Shown here one piece after another: positions 36,692 through 45,879 of a DNA stretch of 64,000 nt (position 1 is the first letter of the stretch; every line of letters begins with the position of its first letter). Source of the DNA: Flavobacterium sp. Its GTDB lineage: Bacteria; Bacteroidota; Bacteroidia; Flavobacteriales; Flavobacteriaceae. The stretch is from the NCBI GenBank assembly GCA_016787805.1, contig JAEUTY010000016.1:1-64000 (forward strand), read 5' to 3'. The position numbers and the translations under genes are program-made. The notes under the pieces are model-generated. The model had not been told where the DNA came from. It ran no database searches and saw only the letters and a program-made list of their open reading frames with translations.

Positions 36692-37585
36692 TTAGTTAGC
36701 AGTAAGTTCAAGGAACTGTTCTTCGAGTGAATTTTTGCGTTTGGCTAAGTGCGTCAAACAAATTCCTTTGCTAAAAAGCAACTTATTGAGCTCACCAGAA
36801 GATAAATCACCTTTGGTATACACTAAAATTTTGCCTTCTTCTTCCACTAATTTTTCAATAGATGAATGGTTTTGTAAAGCATCAACTATGGCAACATTGG
36901 ATTCGGCTTGCAGTTCATAAAACGAATGAGTACTCGACATTCCTTCCACTTTTCCTGAATAAAGAATTTCTCCTTTACGTAAAACCAAAACATGACTGCA
37001 CACTTTTTCAACTTCATCCAACAAATGCGACGCCAATAAAATAGTAGTGCCTTGCGATGCAATCAAACGAATGATATCTCTAATTTGGTGAATTCCTTGC
37101 GGATCTAAACCATTGGTTGGTTCGTCTAAAATTAATATCTCAGGATCATTTAACAATGCTGAAGCAATCGCCAAACGTTGTTTCATTCCCAATGAAAAGG
37201 TTCTGAATTTGCTGTCTTTTCGGTCGTACAATCCTACAATTTCTAGTTTTTCTTGCACTTTGGCGTAATTGATGCCTTTGATTTTACAAACCAATTCCAA
37301 ATTTTCTTGCGCCGTCATATAAGGGTAAAAATTCGGGCGTTCAATAATAGCACCTACTTTTTTCAATGCATCGTGTGTTGCCATAGTTCCGCCAAACCAA
37401 CTGTATTCGCCCGAAGTTTTGTTGACTACATTGAGTACAATACCAAGCGTAGTTGATTTTCCCGAACCATTTGGTCCAAGAATTCCATATACATTTCCTT
37501 TGTGAATTTCGAGAGAAACGTCTTTTACAGCATGCAATTTGTTGTAAAATTTGTTCAGATTTTTGATTGATAGAATAGTTTCCAA
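36692..37585 (-). CDS. ABC transporter ATP-binding protein
   Basis: A 297-residue ATPase: Walker A GPNGSGKST (residues 37-45), Q loop near ERPNFYPYMTAQ, signature FSLGMKQRL, Walker B ILILDEPTNGLDP and H loop ASHLLDE. About 90 residues of C-terminal region follow. It belongs to the CcmA/NatA/LptB-like group of two-gene exporters and pairs with the permease. The substrate is not evident. Confidence 0.92.
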   Translation of the reverse strand: METILSIKNLNKFYNKLHAVKDVSLEIHKGNVYGILGPNGSGKSTTLGIVLNVVNKTSGEYSWFGGTMATHDALKKVGAIIERPNFYPYMTAQENLELVCKIKGINYAKVQEKLEIVGLYDRKDSKFRTFSLGMKQRLAIASALLNDPEILILDEPTNGLDPQGIHQIRDIIRLIASQGTTILLASHLLDEVEKVCSHVLVLRKGEILYSGKVEGMSSTHSFYELQAESNVAIVDALQNHSSIEKLVEEEGKILVYTKGDLSSGELNKLLFSKGICLTHLAKRKNSLEEQFLELTAN

Positions 37586-37670
37586 AGTAACTAAGTTTAG
37601 GTTTCTTGTATGACGAATATACTTCCTAATTGTTACTTAGCAAGAAAACTATTTTTTAAAACACTGAAAT

Positions 37671-37907
37671 TCAAGCTGAATGTTGGTGTCTTTTTAGGTG
37701 TAAATGAAATAAAGTTTCGTTGACTTCACGCAATTTTGAAGTCAAATAAGTTTTTCGACCTTTGTCATCATTGGTCATTTCTAAATGGCAAACTTGGCAT
37801 TCGTATTCTTCAAAATGATTGGTGATTTTTCTTTTTAACGTAAGTTTGTGTCCGAAGAGTAAACACTGAAACTTTTGATTGGCATTTTTGATTTCAATAG
37901 CATTCAT
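37671..37907 (-). CDS. Small conserved-looking CxxC protein
   Basis: A 78-residue protein starting at ATG 37907 (the frame also offers ATG 37934, which lies in what looks like leader). It has NQKFQCLLFGHKL then EYECQVCHLEMTNDD and ends in a Lys/His-rich helix (LFHLHLKRHQHSA). The CQVC pair with an upstream Cys could bind zinc. I do not recognise a family. It lies between the ABC transporter and tpiA, alone. Confidence 0.55.
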   Translation of the reverse strand: MNAIEIKNANQKFQCLLFGHKLTLKRKITNHFEEYECQVCHLEMTNDDKGRKTYLTSKLREVNETLFHLHLKRHQHSA

Positions 37908-38032
37908 AATCAGTAGGTTGTAGGTTAGAATCAAATATATCTACCTGTCGTTTAACTACCAAAAATAATCGTTTAACTACTTGATTTTTAATTTTATATA
38001 AGATAAAAACTTACAAAAACAACAATAATAAA

Positions 38033-38063
38033 AAATCCTTGACTACTTCATAATCAAGGATTT
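38033..38063 (-). terminator. Rho-independent terminator after tpiA
   Basis: AAATCCTTGA (38033-38042) pairs with TCAAGGATTT (38054-38063). On the minus strand it is followed by a T-rich run (TTTTTTATTATT). Confidence 0.8.
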
Positions 38064-38084
38064 ATATTCTGTGTTGGAGAATAA

Positions 38085-38837
38085 TTATAAAATTGCTTGT
38101 ACAATTGCTGTAAAATCATCTGCTTTTAATGCTGCTCCACCAATCAATCCACCATCAACATCGGGTTTTGAAAAAATTTCTTTAGCATTGTCGGGTTTTA
38201 CACTTCCACCATATAAAATGGAAACATCATCTGCAACCGACTCATAGCGTTGACGCACTGTATTTCGAATAAATTCATGCATTTCTTGTGCTTGTTCAGG
38301 CGAAGCAGTTTCACCAGTTCCAATGGCCCAAACAGGTTCGTAAGCTAAAATAATATTGCTCCAATCGTCATTTTTGATGTGAAATAATCCATCACGCAAT
38401 TGGTTTTCAACGACATTAAAATGTTGGTTATTTTGACGGTCTTTCAATTCTTCGCCAAAACAAAAAATTACTTTCATGTTGTGCGCCAAAGCAGTATTGA
38501 CTTTATAAGCTAAAATCGCATCGGTTTCATGAAAGTACGAACGACGCTCTGAATGCCCTAAAATAACGGTATCAACACCAATACTTTTGAGCATATCAGC
38601 CGAAATTTCGCCTGTATAAGCACCGCTTTCATTTTGATGCATATTTTGAGCCGCTACCGTAATATTGGTAAACTCCAAATGATCAACAGCCGAAGCCAAA
38701 TTGACAAATGTTGGAGCAACAATGACTTGGGCGTCAATGTCGTGTGGAATTTTATCAATCAATTCATTCAATAAATCTTCGGTTTCTTCGGCATTTTTGT
38801 TCATTTTCCAATTGCCAGCCACTATTTTATGTCTCAT
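38085..38837 (-). CDS. tpiA: Triosephosphate isomerase
   Basis: A 250-residue TIM barrel. N-terminal GNWKMNKN with the catalytic Lys, HSERRSYFHE with the catalytic His, AYEPVWAIGTGETASPEQAQ with the catalytic Glu and loop 6, and YGGSVKPDNAKE plus GGLIGGAALK for phosphate binding. It interconverts dihydroxyacetone phosphate and glyceraldehyde 3-phosphate. It is the last gene of an operon behind the redox genes (2-nt gap). Confidence 0.97.
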   Translation of the reverse strand: MRHKIVAGNWKMNKNAEETEDLLNELIDKIPHDIDAQVIVAPTFVNLASAVDHLEFTNITVAAQNMHQNESGAYTGEISADMLKSIGVDTVILGHSERRSYFHETDAILAYKVNTALAHNMKVIFCFGEELKDRQNNQHFNVVENQLRDGLFHIKNDDWSNIILAYEPVWAIGTGETASPEQAQEMHEFIRNTVRQRYESVADDVSILYGGSVKPDNAKEIFSKPDVDGGLIGGAALKADDFTAIVQAIL

Positions 38838-38839
38838 TT

Positions 38840-39337
38840 TTAGCTTTTTAATATGTTGTTAATTTTATCAAAATCGGTTTCAATGGCACGATAAATTAGT
38901 ATTTTCCCTTTTTCATCCACTATAATGTAACGCGGAATCCAATCCAAATCAATCGATTTGCCGAATTCGCCTTTCATCATTTTTTCATCATTTACCCAAA
39001 ATAATTGGCCTTTTAATTCGTGTTTAGCAACTGCTTCTTTCCATTTGTCCATCGATTTATCCATCGAAATGAATACGTAATTCACATTCGGATTGTTGGC
39101 TTGCATTTCCTTTACTTTTGGCATTGCTTTGACACAATCACTACACCAACCAGCCCAAATTTCGATTACAGTTTTCTTGCCTTTGTTGGCATCAATGATA
39201 CTTTGAAAAGAAGTTTTTGTTCCTTCTAAAGTCGTTAATTCGTAGCTTAAACTTTCTTTTGAAAACTCAGTTTTCTGCGCATTTGTACATGAAATTGTTG
39301 TTAAAACAATTGTCATCATTGATATTATTTTTTTCAT
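38840..39337 (-). CDS. TlpA-like thioredoxin-fold lipoprotein
   Basis: A 165-residue protein. The N-terminus MKKIISMMTIVLTTISCTNA carries a lipobox, so it is a likely periplasmic lipoprotein. The thioredoxin active site is WAGWCSDCVKAMP (CSDC) and the cis-Pro region is DLDWIPRYIIVDEKG. It should act as a thiol oxidoreductase near a membrane. It is wedged between the DoxX/MauE gene and tpiA (gaps of 6 and 2 nt). Confidence 0.88.
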   Translation of the reverse strand: MKKIISMMTIVLTTISCTNAQKTEFSKESLSYELTTLEGTKTSFQSIIDANKGKKTVIEIWAGWCSDCVKAMPKVKEMQANNPNVNYVFISMDKSMDKWKEAVAKHELKGQLFWVNDEKMMKGEFGKSIDLDWIPRYIIVDEKGKILIYRAIETDFDKINNILKS

Positions 39338-39343
39338 ATTTTT

Positions 39344-40465
39344 TTATTTTAATCCTAGTTCTTTTTTAGTTTTGGTTAGCAATGGTTTTAACTCACTTCC
39401 GTGAAATTGGTTTGGACCTTCTGGATCGAACCAATATTTTATTTCATTTCCATTCCATAAATACTTCACTCCTGGCGTATTTTTATTGCTTCCCATCAAA
39501 TCATAAAACGGAATAATTTCTACAATTTTATATGGATATTTGGCACCAGCAATCGAAAAGAACTCTGGAATTTTTTCAGGTTCTTCGTTCATAAACAAAA
39601 TCGAAATGGGAGGAAAGTTTTTGTCTTTGGCTTTCATTTCAGTCAGTTCTTTGCAAGCATGTTGACAATGATCACAACCAGGAACAAAGAAACACAGCAA
39701 CTGTTTTCCGGTATCTATTTTAGGATAAAATTTGGCGTAACCCGATTTTACTTTGGTTGGTTCGTCAGTGTTTTCAACCACTTTTGCTGGTGTTTTTGCT
39801 GTGTCAACTTTAACTGTTGTAACTTCTGTAGTTGTAGTATCATTTTCGATAATAGCAGTATTTGCATCCACTCCCAATGAATCAATTGTTGTTTCTAGTG
39901 GAGTTACTGAAAACGAATTTTCTTCTAAAGGACGAATCGGAGCCAACATAAATAATGACAAAATCGAGGCAAATAAACCCGTCAGCAAAACCCAAAAGTT
40001 GTGTTTTTCGTTTTCTTTAGGTAATAAAAAATAAAGTCCAACTAACAAACCAATCGCGACGATATTTTTTACAATAGATTCAGCTGGAGTCATCGGAATT
40101 AATTCGCCAAAACAACCGCAATTGCCAGTATTTCCGTTGGACAAAATTAAGTAAGCCAAATGGCCAATAAAAACCGCCAACATTAAAATAGTTACTGGAA
40201 TTATAAAACGTTTTAGATAGTGTTTTTGTAAAAGTAAAATGCCTAATGCCAATTCAATTCCGATTAAAATTCGAGAAAAATAAGGCGCAATAGTTTGTGA
40301 AAAACCTAGCGTATACAATTGTTTTACTTCGAATGTAGAAATGGCAAAATAAGGTGAATCAAGTAGTTCGCTTTTCGATAATTTGGCTACAGCCGAAACG
40401 ATAAAAAGTAGCGAAACAACGATTCGTAAAACCCAAGCTATCGTATTTTTAGTAGATGTTTGCAT
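39344..40465 (-). CDS. DoxX/MauE-type membrane protein fused to a thioredoxin-like domain (BT_3928 family)
   Basis: A 373-residue protein. Residues ~10-180 form five membrane helices of the MauE/DoxX type, including a Cys pair (NGNTGNCGCFGELIPMT). A linker rich in Thr, Val and Glu follows (~180-245). The C-terminal part has a thioredoxin-like motif FVPGCDHCQHACKEL (CDHC). Combining a disulfide-handling membrane domain and a thioredoxin fold suggests electron transfer through the inner membrane to the downstream TlpA-like lipoprotein. It is first in its operon, with a promoter box at 40480-40487. Confidence 0.87.
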   Translation of the reverse strand: MQTSTKNTIAWVLRIVVSLLFIVSAVAKLSKSELLDSPYFAISTFEVKQLYTLGFSQTIAPYFSRILIGIELALGILLLQKHYLKRFIIPVTILMLAVFIGHLAYLILSNGNTGNCGCFGELIPMTPAESIVKNIVAIGLLVGLYFLLPKENEKHNFWVLLTGLFASILSLFMLAPIRPLEENSFSVTPLETTIDSLGVDANTAIIENDTTTTEVTTVKVDTAKTPAKVVENTDEPTKVKSGYAKFYPKIDTGKQLLCFFVPGCDHCQHACKELTEMKAKDKNFPPISILFMNEEPEKIPEFFSIAGAKYPYKIVEIIPFYDLMGSNKNTPGVKYLWNGNEIKYWFDPEGPNQFHGSELKPLLTKTKKELGLK

Positions 40466-40479
40466 ATTATTCTTTTTTA

Positions 40480-40487
40480 CAAAGATA
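40480..40487 (-). promoter_or_regulatory. -7 promoter box (minus strand TATCTTTG)
   Basis: CAAAGATA on the plus strand; 14 nt before the start of the BT_3928-like gene and drives the redox-tpiA operon. Confidence 0.5.
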
Positions 40488-40622
40488 AATTCTATTGGGA
40501 AATGGTGTTGTTAATGATTTGTTATTGCTACTTTAAATCCAAAAAGCAAAAAACAAATTACAAATAAGTTCAAAATTATAATAATCAAATTTCAAAAAAG
40601 AAATGACAATTTTCAAGAACTA

Positions 40623-40982
40623 TTATTTTGACTTTTCTATTATACTCGAAAAAATCATTTTTAATTCTTCTGCTTCTCTAATCAATTTTGAAATTTCTAC
40701 TTCAAATTCATTTTCAAAAGTGTTTACAGCTTTCAAAATTTTTAACCAAAATCTACTTTCTTTAGATTCTTTTCTGCAAATTTTGGCTCTGTAACAAAAA
40801 TCTTTTTTACTCAAAGATTCGTTGGCTTCAATATAATTGGCTCCGATAGAACCTGAAGAACGAACCAATTGTTTACTATCTTCATTATTGGAAATTGTTT
40901 TTGGAATTTTAGCTAAAAACAACCTACAATCAATGGCAAATTTTAGAGTTCGATCCTCTAAATCATATTTTTTGGTTTCCAT
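40623..40982 (-). CDS. Four-helix bundle protein (S23/IVP family)
   Basis: A 119-residue all-helical protein with the family signature LVRSSGSIGANYIEANESLSK and IREAEELKMIFSSII. Members are found inside 23S rRNA intervening sequences and as scattered single genes; their function is unsettled. Here it is free, on the minus strand, between the redox operon and the DUF1599 gene, with no partner. Confidence 0.85.
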   Translation of the reverse strand: METKKYDLEDRTLKFAIDCRLFLAKIPKTISNNEDSKQLVRSSGSIGANYIEANESLSKKDFCYRAKICRKESKESRFWLKILKAVNTFENEFEVEISKLIREAEELKMIFSSIIEKSK

Positions 40983-41090
40983 GGCTTTGAGTTTATTATT
41001 TAAATTTTGGCTTATATTTTAGATACTTTCTTTTTGATTTTTTAATTTGAAATTTTTAGAAATTATTTGTTTTTTGAAATTTGTTATTTG

Positions 41091-41633
41091 TCATTTCAAC
41101 GTGTTCATCAAAATCAACGCAAACACCGAGTAATTAATCATATCTTGGTAATTGGCATCAATTCCTTCTGAAACGATGGTTTTACCTTTGTTATCTTCAA
41201 TTTGTTTGACGCGAAGCAATTTCTGTAAAATCAAATCGGTCAATGAACTCACGCGCATTTCACGCCAAGCTTCACCATAATCATGGTTTTTGTTTTCCAT
41301 CAATTGTTTGGTAATGCCGATTTTTTCATCGTACAATTCAGACGCTTTTTTCACATCCAAATCAGGTTGATCCACTACGCCCAATTCCAATTGAATTAAA
41401 GCCATGATACAATAATTGATGATGCCAATGAATTCGCCTGTTTCGTCTTCGTCTACTTTTCGTACTTCATTTTCTTGTAAACTACGAATGCGTTGGGCTT
41501 TGATAAAGATTTGATCGGTCAACGAAGGCAAGCGTAAAATCCGCCAAGCGCTTCCGTAATCGGTCATTTTTTTTACAAATAAATCACGGCAAATCGCGAT
41601 TACTTGGTCATATTCTTGAGAGGTTGAACTCAT
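41091..41633 (-). CDS. DUF1599 (nucleotide-modification-associated domain 1-like) protein
   Basis: A 180-residue protein with two similar halves: KMTDYGSAWRILRLPSLTDQ and later NHDYGEAWREMRVSSLTDLI. The pattern DYGxAWRxxRxxSLTD is the DUF1599 signature. Related domains occur in phage nucleotide-modification gene sets, but Bacteroidetes keep a chromosomal copy near tpiA and folP. The reaction is unknown. The promoter box is at 41659-41666. Confidence 0.85.
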   Translation of the reverse strand: MSSTSQEYDQVIAICRDLFVKKMTDYGSAWRILRLPSLTDQIFIKAQRIRSLQENEVRKVDEDETGEFIGIINYCIMALIQLELGVVDQPDLDVKKASELYDEKIGITKQLMENKNHDYGEAWREMRVSSLTDLILQKLLRVKQIEDNKGKTIVSEGIDANYQDMINYSVFALILMNTLK

Positions 41634-41658
41634 TTGAATGCTGTATTTGAAATTTTCC

Positions 41659-41666
41659 CAAAAGTA
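41659..41666 (-). promoter_or_regulatory. -7 promoter box (minus strand TACTTTTG)
   Basis: CAAAAGTA on the plus strand; 25 nt before the DUF1599 ATG. Confidence 0.5.
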
Positions 41667-41719
41667 AAGAATAAGAAACTATAATTCCAATTCTGTGGTG
41701 AAAAACTGTCTTCAGAAAT

Positions 41720-43582
41720 TTATTTTACTTCTAAAATATTGTCTTTTTTATTCGAATCAGGTACATAAGTGCTTCCCAATGTTACTTTTTTGATTTTTTT
41801 ATTGCTTTTGGTAGAAACGATAACTGTTTTATTACCATTCTTCCATGCTTCAATCGTTTTATGAATTTTTTCTTTGCTTCCGTCGGCAAAAGTAATTTCA
41901 ACATCAATAGGTAAAGGTTTGTTGCCTTTATTTTCAATCGTAATCTGTTTTCCTTTTACATTTTTTATTGCCAAATCAAGAACGCCTCCTTCAAAAAACC
42001 ATTTTTTCCAAAACCAATTCAGGTTTTTTCCACTTCCTGTATTCATACTGTAAAAGAAGTCATTCGGCATCGGATGTTTGCCATTCCACGTTTTGATGTA
42101 ATGATGCAAGGCTTTGAAAAACAAATCATCGCCAAGCAAATCTTTCACATACAAATAACCAAATGCAGGTTTTGGATAGGAGTTGATGAACATTGCTTCA
42201 CCATACAATTGTGTTGTTAAAGTTGTGATAGGCAAATCTATTTCGGTTCCCGATGTTATTGAAGTTCGGTCAATTCCATACAAATCAACAATGTTTGGAT
42301 CAATCATCGGACTAATCAACCATTCGCCAATCGTTGCCCAACCTTCATCCATCCAACCGTATTTGGTTTCGTTGGTTCCCATGTAAAAAGGAAACATCGT
42401 GTGGAAAATTTCATGATCGGTCAATTCAATACTTTCAGCTCGATCTTCCACTGGATTATCATTCACCATCATAGGATATTCCATCTGATCCAAGCCATCA
42501 AAAACGGTTTCATGACTGTAAGGAAACGGCCATTTCGGAAAATTGAAACTCATCGCTTCAACTGTTTTTCGAGCATCAGAAGCGACATAATGATAATCTT
42601 TGTGTGCGTCATTGAACACAGCATCTACACGAGTTCGTCGATGTGTTACTTTGTCTACTTCTACACTCGACGATTGCCAAACGTAATGATTGCTAAAAGC
42701 AACGGCAATTTCAGTTACATTTTTGACATCAAATTTCCAAGTATTGGTTGGGTTGTTTGATTTAGTGATGTTGCCACTTTTCAAATCATTGTTATCTATA
42801 ATGTAGCGAATTTCATCGTTATTTTCTGCTTCTTGAATTCGTGTGCAGTACTTGTCATGGTATACTTCACTACAATTTAGCAAATCGCCTGTAGCCCAAA
42901 CCATATAATCATTAGGAAGCGTTATCGATGTTTTGAAATTGCAAAAATCATTGTAAAATTCATGTGTGCCTAAATACTGATTTCTGTTCCAACCATCGAT
43001 GTCGTCATACACGGCAATTCGTGGAAAAAAATAGGCAATAAAGAAGGCACCATCGTCAATTTGTCCAGTTCTCATGTGCGAACCTTTATTCAATGTATAC
43101 GAAAATTGAATCGTAAATTTCAGGCTTTGTTTAGGCAAAAGAGGTTGAATTCTGACGCTCATGTTGGTGGCGTTGATGAACCAATTGTTAGCTTCGACTA
43201 CCGAATTATTGATGCTCATACTTTCGATATTCATTCCTTCATTCGTGTCTTCATCATCAAATTTCATTAATCGAGGTGAACCTTTCTTGTAAATATTAGG
43301 ATACAATTTGAACACAATTTCACGTAAAGTATCATTACTATTGTTAAAATACGTGATTTCTTCTGATCCGTTTAACAAACGATTGGTTGGATTAAAATTG
43401 ACGTTAATCACATAATCAGCAGTGTTTTGCCAATAATTTTTACCAGGAAAACCATCTTCTGAACGTGTTTTTTTAGCATAAGTAGCCGTAATATTTTTTG
43501 GAGTTGGCAAAGTAGTTTGTGCAAAGGAATAATGATTGACAAGAGCAACAAGGATAGTAATGAATATTAATTTACGCATCAA
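41720..43582 (-). CDS. Exported M1-family (gluzincin) metallopeptidase
   Basis: A 620-residue protein with a signal peptide (MMRKLIFITILVALVNHYSFAQ). The N-terminal domain (NVNFNPTNRLLNGSEEITYF) is the M1 beta saddle. The zinc site is HEIFH with the Glu of WMDEGWATIG lying 18 residues later, the M1 spacing HEXXH-X18-E. The exopeptidase loop is GLDQMEYPMM rather than GAMEN. A C-terminal Ig-like strand region follows (VDVEITFADGSKEKI-like). It should trim peptides outside the cytosol. It is divergent from folP. Confidence 0.9.
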   Translation of the reverse strand: MMRKLIFITILVALVNHYSFAQTTLPTPKNITATYAKKTRSEDGFPGKNYWQNTADYVINVNFNPTNRLLNGSEEITYFNNSNDTLREIVFKLYPNIYKKGSPRLMKFDDEDTNEGMNIESMSINNSVVEANNWFINATNMSVRIQPLLPKQSLKFTIQFSYTLNKGSHMRTGQIDDGAFFIAYFFPRIAVYDDIDGWNRNQYLGTHEFYNDFCNFKTSITLPNDYMVWATGDLLNCSEVYHDKYCTRIQEAENNDEIRYIIDNNDLKSGNITKSNNPTNTWKFDVKNVTEIAVAFSNHYVWQSSSVEVDKVTHRRTRVDAVFNDAHKDYHYVASDARKTVEAMSFNFPKWPFPYSHETVFDGLDQMEYPMMVNDNPVEDRAESIELTDHEIFHTMFPFYMGTNETKYGWMDEGWATIGEWLISPMIDPNIVDLYGIDRTSITSGTEIDLPITTLTTQLYGEAMFINSYPKPAFGYLYVKDLLGDDLFFKALHHYIKTWNGKHPMPNDFFYSMNTGSGKNLNWFWKKWFFEGGVLDLAIKNVKGKQITIENKGNKPLPIDVEITFADGSKEKIHKTIEAWKNGNKTVIVSTKSNKKIKKVTLGSTYVPDSNKKDNILEVK

Positions 43583-43608
43583 TTGACGGTTTTAAAATTT
43601 AATGATAC

Positions 43609-43616
43609 CAAAAGTA
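43609..43616 (-). promoter_or_regulatory. -7 promoter box (minus strand TACTTTTG)
   Basis: CAAAAGTA on the plus strand; 26 nt upstream of the peptidase ATG. Confidence 0.5.
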
Positions 43617-43722
43617 CTAAAAACACTTTGTTTATATGAATTAATTGAATTGTATTTTCTGTTTGAAAGATTTACCTTTACCAACAGAAGATAATTCTTA
43701 ATTAACTCATAATAGCTGTAAA

Positions 43723-44550
43723 ATGACCCTCAATTGCAAAGGACAACTCATCGATTTAGCGTCACCCAAAGTAATGGGAATTGTGAATATAACGCCAAAT
43801 TCATTTTATGATGGTGGAAAGTTGACCGATGAAAACAGCATCTTGAATCAGGTTGAAAAAATGCTTTTAGAAGGAGCCACTTTTATTGATATTGGCGGTT
43901 ATTCAAGCAAACCGAATGCGGAATTTGTCTCTGAAAATGAAGAACTTGAGCGTGTAATTCCGGTTATCAAAAGCATTGTAAAAGAATTTCCGAAGGCTGT
44001 ACTTTCAATCGATACTTTTCGTAGCAAAGTTGCCAAAGAATCGGTCGAAAATGGAGTAGCAATCATCAACGATATTTCAGCTGGCAATTTAGATGAAAAC
44101 ATGATGCAGACGGTTGCTCAACTTCGTGTTCCGTATATCATGATGCACATGAAAGGAACGCCGCAAACCATGCAATCGTTGGCACAATACGATGATTTGT
44201 TAAAGGAAATACTGTTTTATTTTTCTGAAAAAATAGCGTTAGCTAGAAGTTTCGGAATCAATGATTTGATTATTGATCCTGGTTTTGGTTTTGCGAAAAC
44301 CTTAGAGCAAAATTTTGAGTTATTGAGTAAGTTAGAACTTTTAAAAATGCTTGAATTGCCAATATTAGTTGGTGTTTCTAGAAAATCAATGATTTACAAG
44401 ACATTAGAAATCGACGCTACTCAAGCGCTAAATGGAACAACTTCTTTGCATACTATTTCACTGATGAAAGGAGCAAAAATTCTTCGTGTTCACGATGTAA
44501 AAGAAGCCATAGAATGCGTTCAACTGTACCAAAAAATAATGAATAAATAA
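43723..44550 (+). CDS. folP: Dihydropteroate synthase
   Basis: A 275-residue TIM-barrel enzyme: GIVNITPNSFYDGGKL (first loop), DIGGYSSKP, ISIDTF region around LSIDTFRSKVA, INDISAGN, MHMKGTPQTM and DPGFGFAKTLEQN. It joins p-aminobenzoate to the pterin diphosphate in folate synthesis. The stop codon overlaps the ATG of the next gene by 1 nt (TAATG). Confidence 0.96.
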   Translation: MTLNCKGQLIDLASPKVMGIVNITPNSFYDGGKLTDENSILNQVEKMLLEGATFIDIGGYSSKPNAEFVSENEELERVIPVIKSIVKEFPKAVLSIDTFRSKVAKESVENGVAIINDISAGNLDENMMQTVAQLRVPYIMMHMKGTPQTMQSLAQYDDLLKEILFYFSEKIALARSFGINDLIIDPGFGFAKTLEQNFELLSKLELLKMLELPILVGVSRKSMIYKTLEIDATQALNGTTSLHTISLMKGAKILRVHDVKEAIECVQLYQKIMNK

Positions 44551-45200
44551 TGAAAAAAATAACCAGTTTAGTTCTTGTTTTAGTATTGATTTCGTGCAAC
44601 AATAATGAAAAAATGTTGTTGCCTAAAGCAAACAAAACCATTGTGAAAGAAGTCTACGACCATTCGCCTATTTATTTGTTTTTTAGTGTGAAAGGCAAAG
44701 ATACTTTGGCCGAATTGAATCGAAAAAACGCCATAGGAACCTCCAATTGGATTTTCAATATCGATAAAAGATTACCATTGAAAACAGTTATTCCGCAGTT
44801 GCAATTCATGAAAGAGAAAAGAAAAAAAGGCATGCACACCAACGACAAAGCCGAAGATTATTTTTCATATGCTGATAGTATTGGTAAAAATCTGGCATTT
44901 TTGCCGTTTACGAAAGTTACTTATCAATTCGGAATGCCCGATTATGGTATATTTATCGTTTTTACTAAAAAAGATGCTATTGTAGTGATTAACTATTTTA
45001 CTAAATCTGCAAAAACAGTAACAAAATCCGAAATAGTTAACTATTTACTTACTTTAGAAAGTGACAAACCCAACAAATTTTTCTTTTGTCATGAAAAAGA
45101 ATGTAGTTACGAGCAATTCCTGAGAAACAGCATTTTTATATCCGAATTCAAGCTGCAAATCCCAGTTTATAGTATAACCAACGAAGAGTTCATTTTTTAG
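44550..45200 (+). CDS. Uncharacterised lipoprotein
   Basis: A 216-residue protein. The signal sequence MKKITSLVLVLVLISCNNN ends in a lipobox, so it is a lipoprotein. The mature sequence has mixed helix and strand (IYLFFSVKGKDTLAEL, YGIFIVFTKKDAIVVINYF) and two Cys in FFCHEKECSY. I do not recognise a family. It overlaps folP by 1 nt and must be translated from the same mRNA, but there is no sign it works in folate synthesis. Confidence 0.7.
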   Translation: MKKITSLVLVLVLISCNNNEKMLLPKANKTIVKEVYDHSPIYLFFSVKGKDTLAELNRKNAIGTSNWIFNIDKRLPLKTVIPQLQFMKEKRKKGMHTNDKAEDYFSYADSIGKNLAFLPFTKVTYQFGMPDYGIFIVFTKKDAIVVINYFTKSAKTVTKSEIVNYLLTLESDKPNKFFFCHEKECSYEQFLRNSIFISEFKLQIPVYSITNEEFIF

Positions 45201-45273
45201 ACTGCAAGATTATAGGATTATATGACTGTAGGATGTTGGAACGTGGATTACAGTCTGCCTTTTGCTATCTGAA

Positions 45274-45747
45274 TTACTGATGATGATACGGCTCGCCTTT
45301 CAAAATCGTAAATCCTCTATATATCTGTTCGATCACAAATAAGCGAACCATTTGATGCGAAAATGTCATCGCCGAAAGTGAAATTTTTCCTTGTGCTTTT
45401 TTATACACTTCTTCACTAAAACCATATGGACCGCCAATTACAAAAACCAACGTTTTAATTCCAGAATTCATTTTTTTCTGCAAATAATCTGAAAAACCAA
45501 CACTGCTGAATGAATTTCCGTTTTCATCCAACAAAATTAAATGGTCAGTAGGAGTGAGCTTGGCCAAAATCAGTTCGCCTTCTTTTTCTTTTTGCTGTGC
45601 TTCCGAAAGGTTTTTGGCGTTTTTAATATCAGGAATAATTTCCAAATCAAACTTGATGTAAAACGACAATCGTTTGCTGTATTCGTCGATTAACGCTTGC
45701 AAATTCTTGTTGTCGGTTTTGCCAATGGCGAGCAGTTTGATGTTCAT
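45274..45747 (-). CDS. rlmH: 23S rRNA pseudouridine-1915 N3-methyltransferase
   Basis: A 157-residue SPOUT methyltransferase of normal size. It has IGKTDNKNLQALIDEYSKRL at the start, LLDENGNSFSS, the SAM loop FVIGGPYGFSEEV and the conserved end SHQMVRLFVIEQIYRGFTI then GEPYHH. It methylates the pseudouridine at 1915 in helix 69. It is convergent with the lipoprotein gene. Confidence 0.96.
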   Translation of the reverse strand: MNIKLLAIGKTDNKNLQALIDEYSKRLSFYIKFDLEIIPDIKNAKNLSEAQQKEKEGELILAKLTPTDHLILLDENGNSFSSVGFSDYLQKKMNSGIKTLVFVIGGPYGFSEEVYKKAQGKISLSAMTFSHQMVRLFVIEQIYRGFTILKGEPYHHQ

Positions 45748-45879
45748 GATTGGACTGCTTAGAATGTTAGACTTTTTAGATTTTTGGACTGTAAGACTAT
45801 AGGATTACATGACTGTAGACTTTGCTGAATTTTATTTATAGTTACTTCTGAAAACTGTGACTGTGACTGAACACTATTT

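Noticed and set aside
40980-41090. Possible small RNA in an AT-rich gap
   Set aside because: No promoter-hairpin-terminator arrangement could be seen.
41091-41633. Phage remnant suggested by the nucleotide-modification-associated domain
   Set aside because: No phage genes nearby; DUF1599 is commonly chromosomal in Bacteroidetes.
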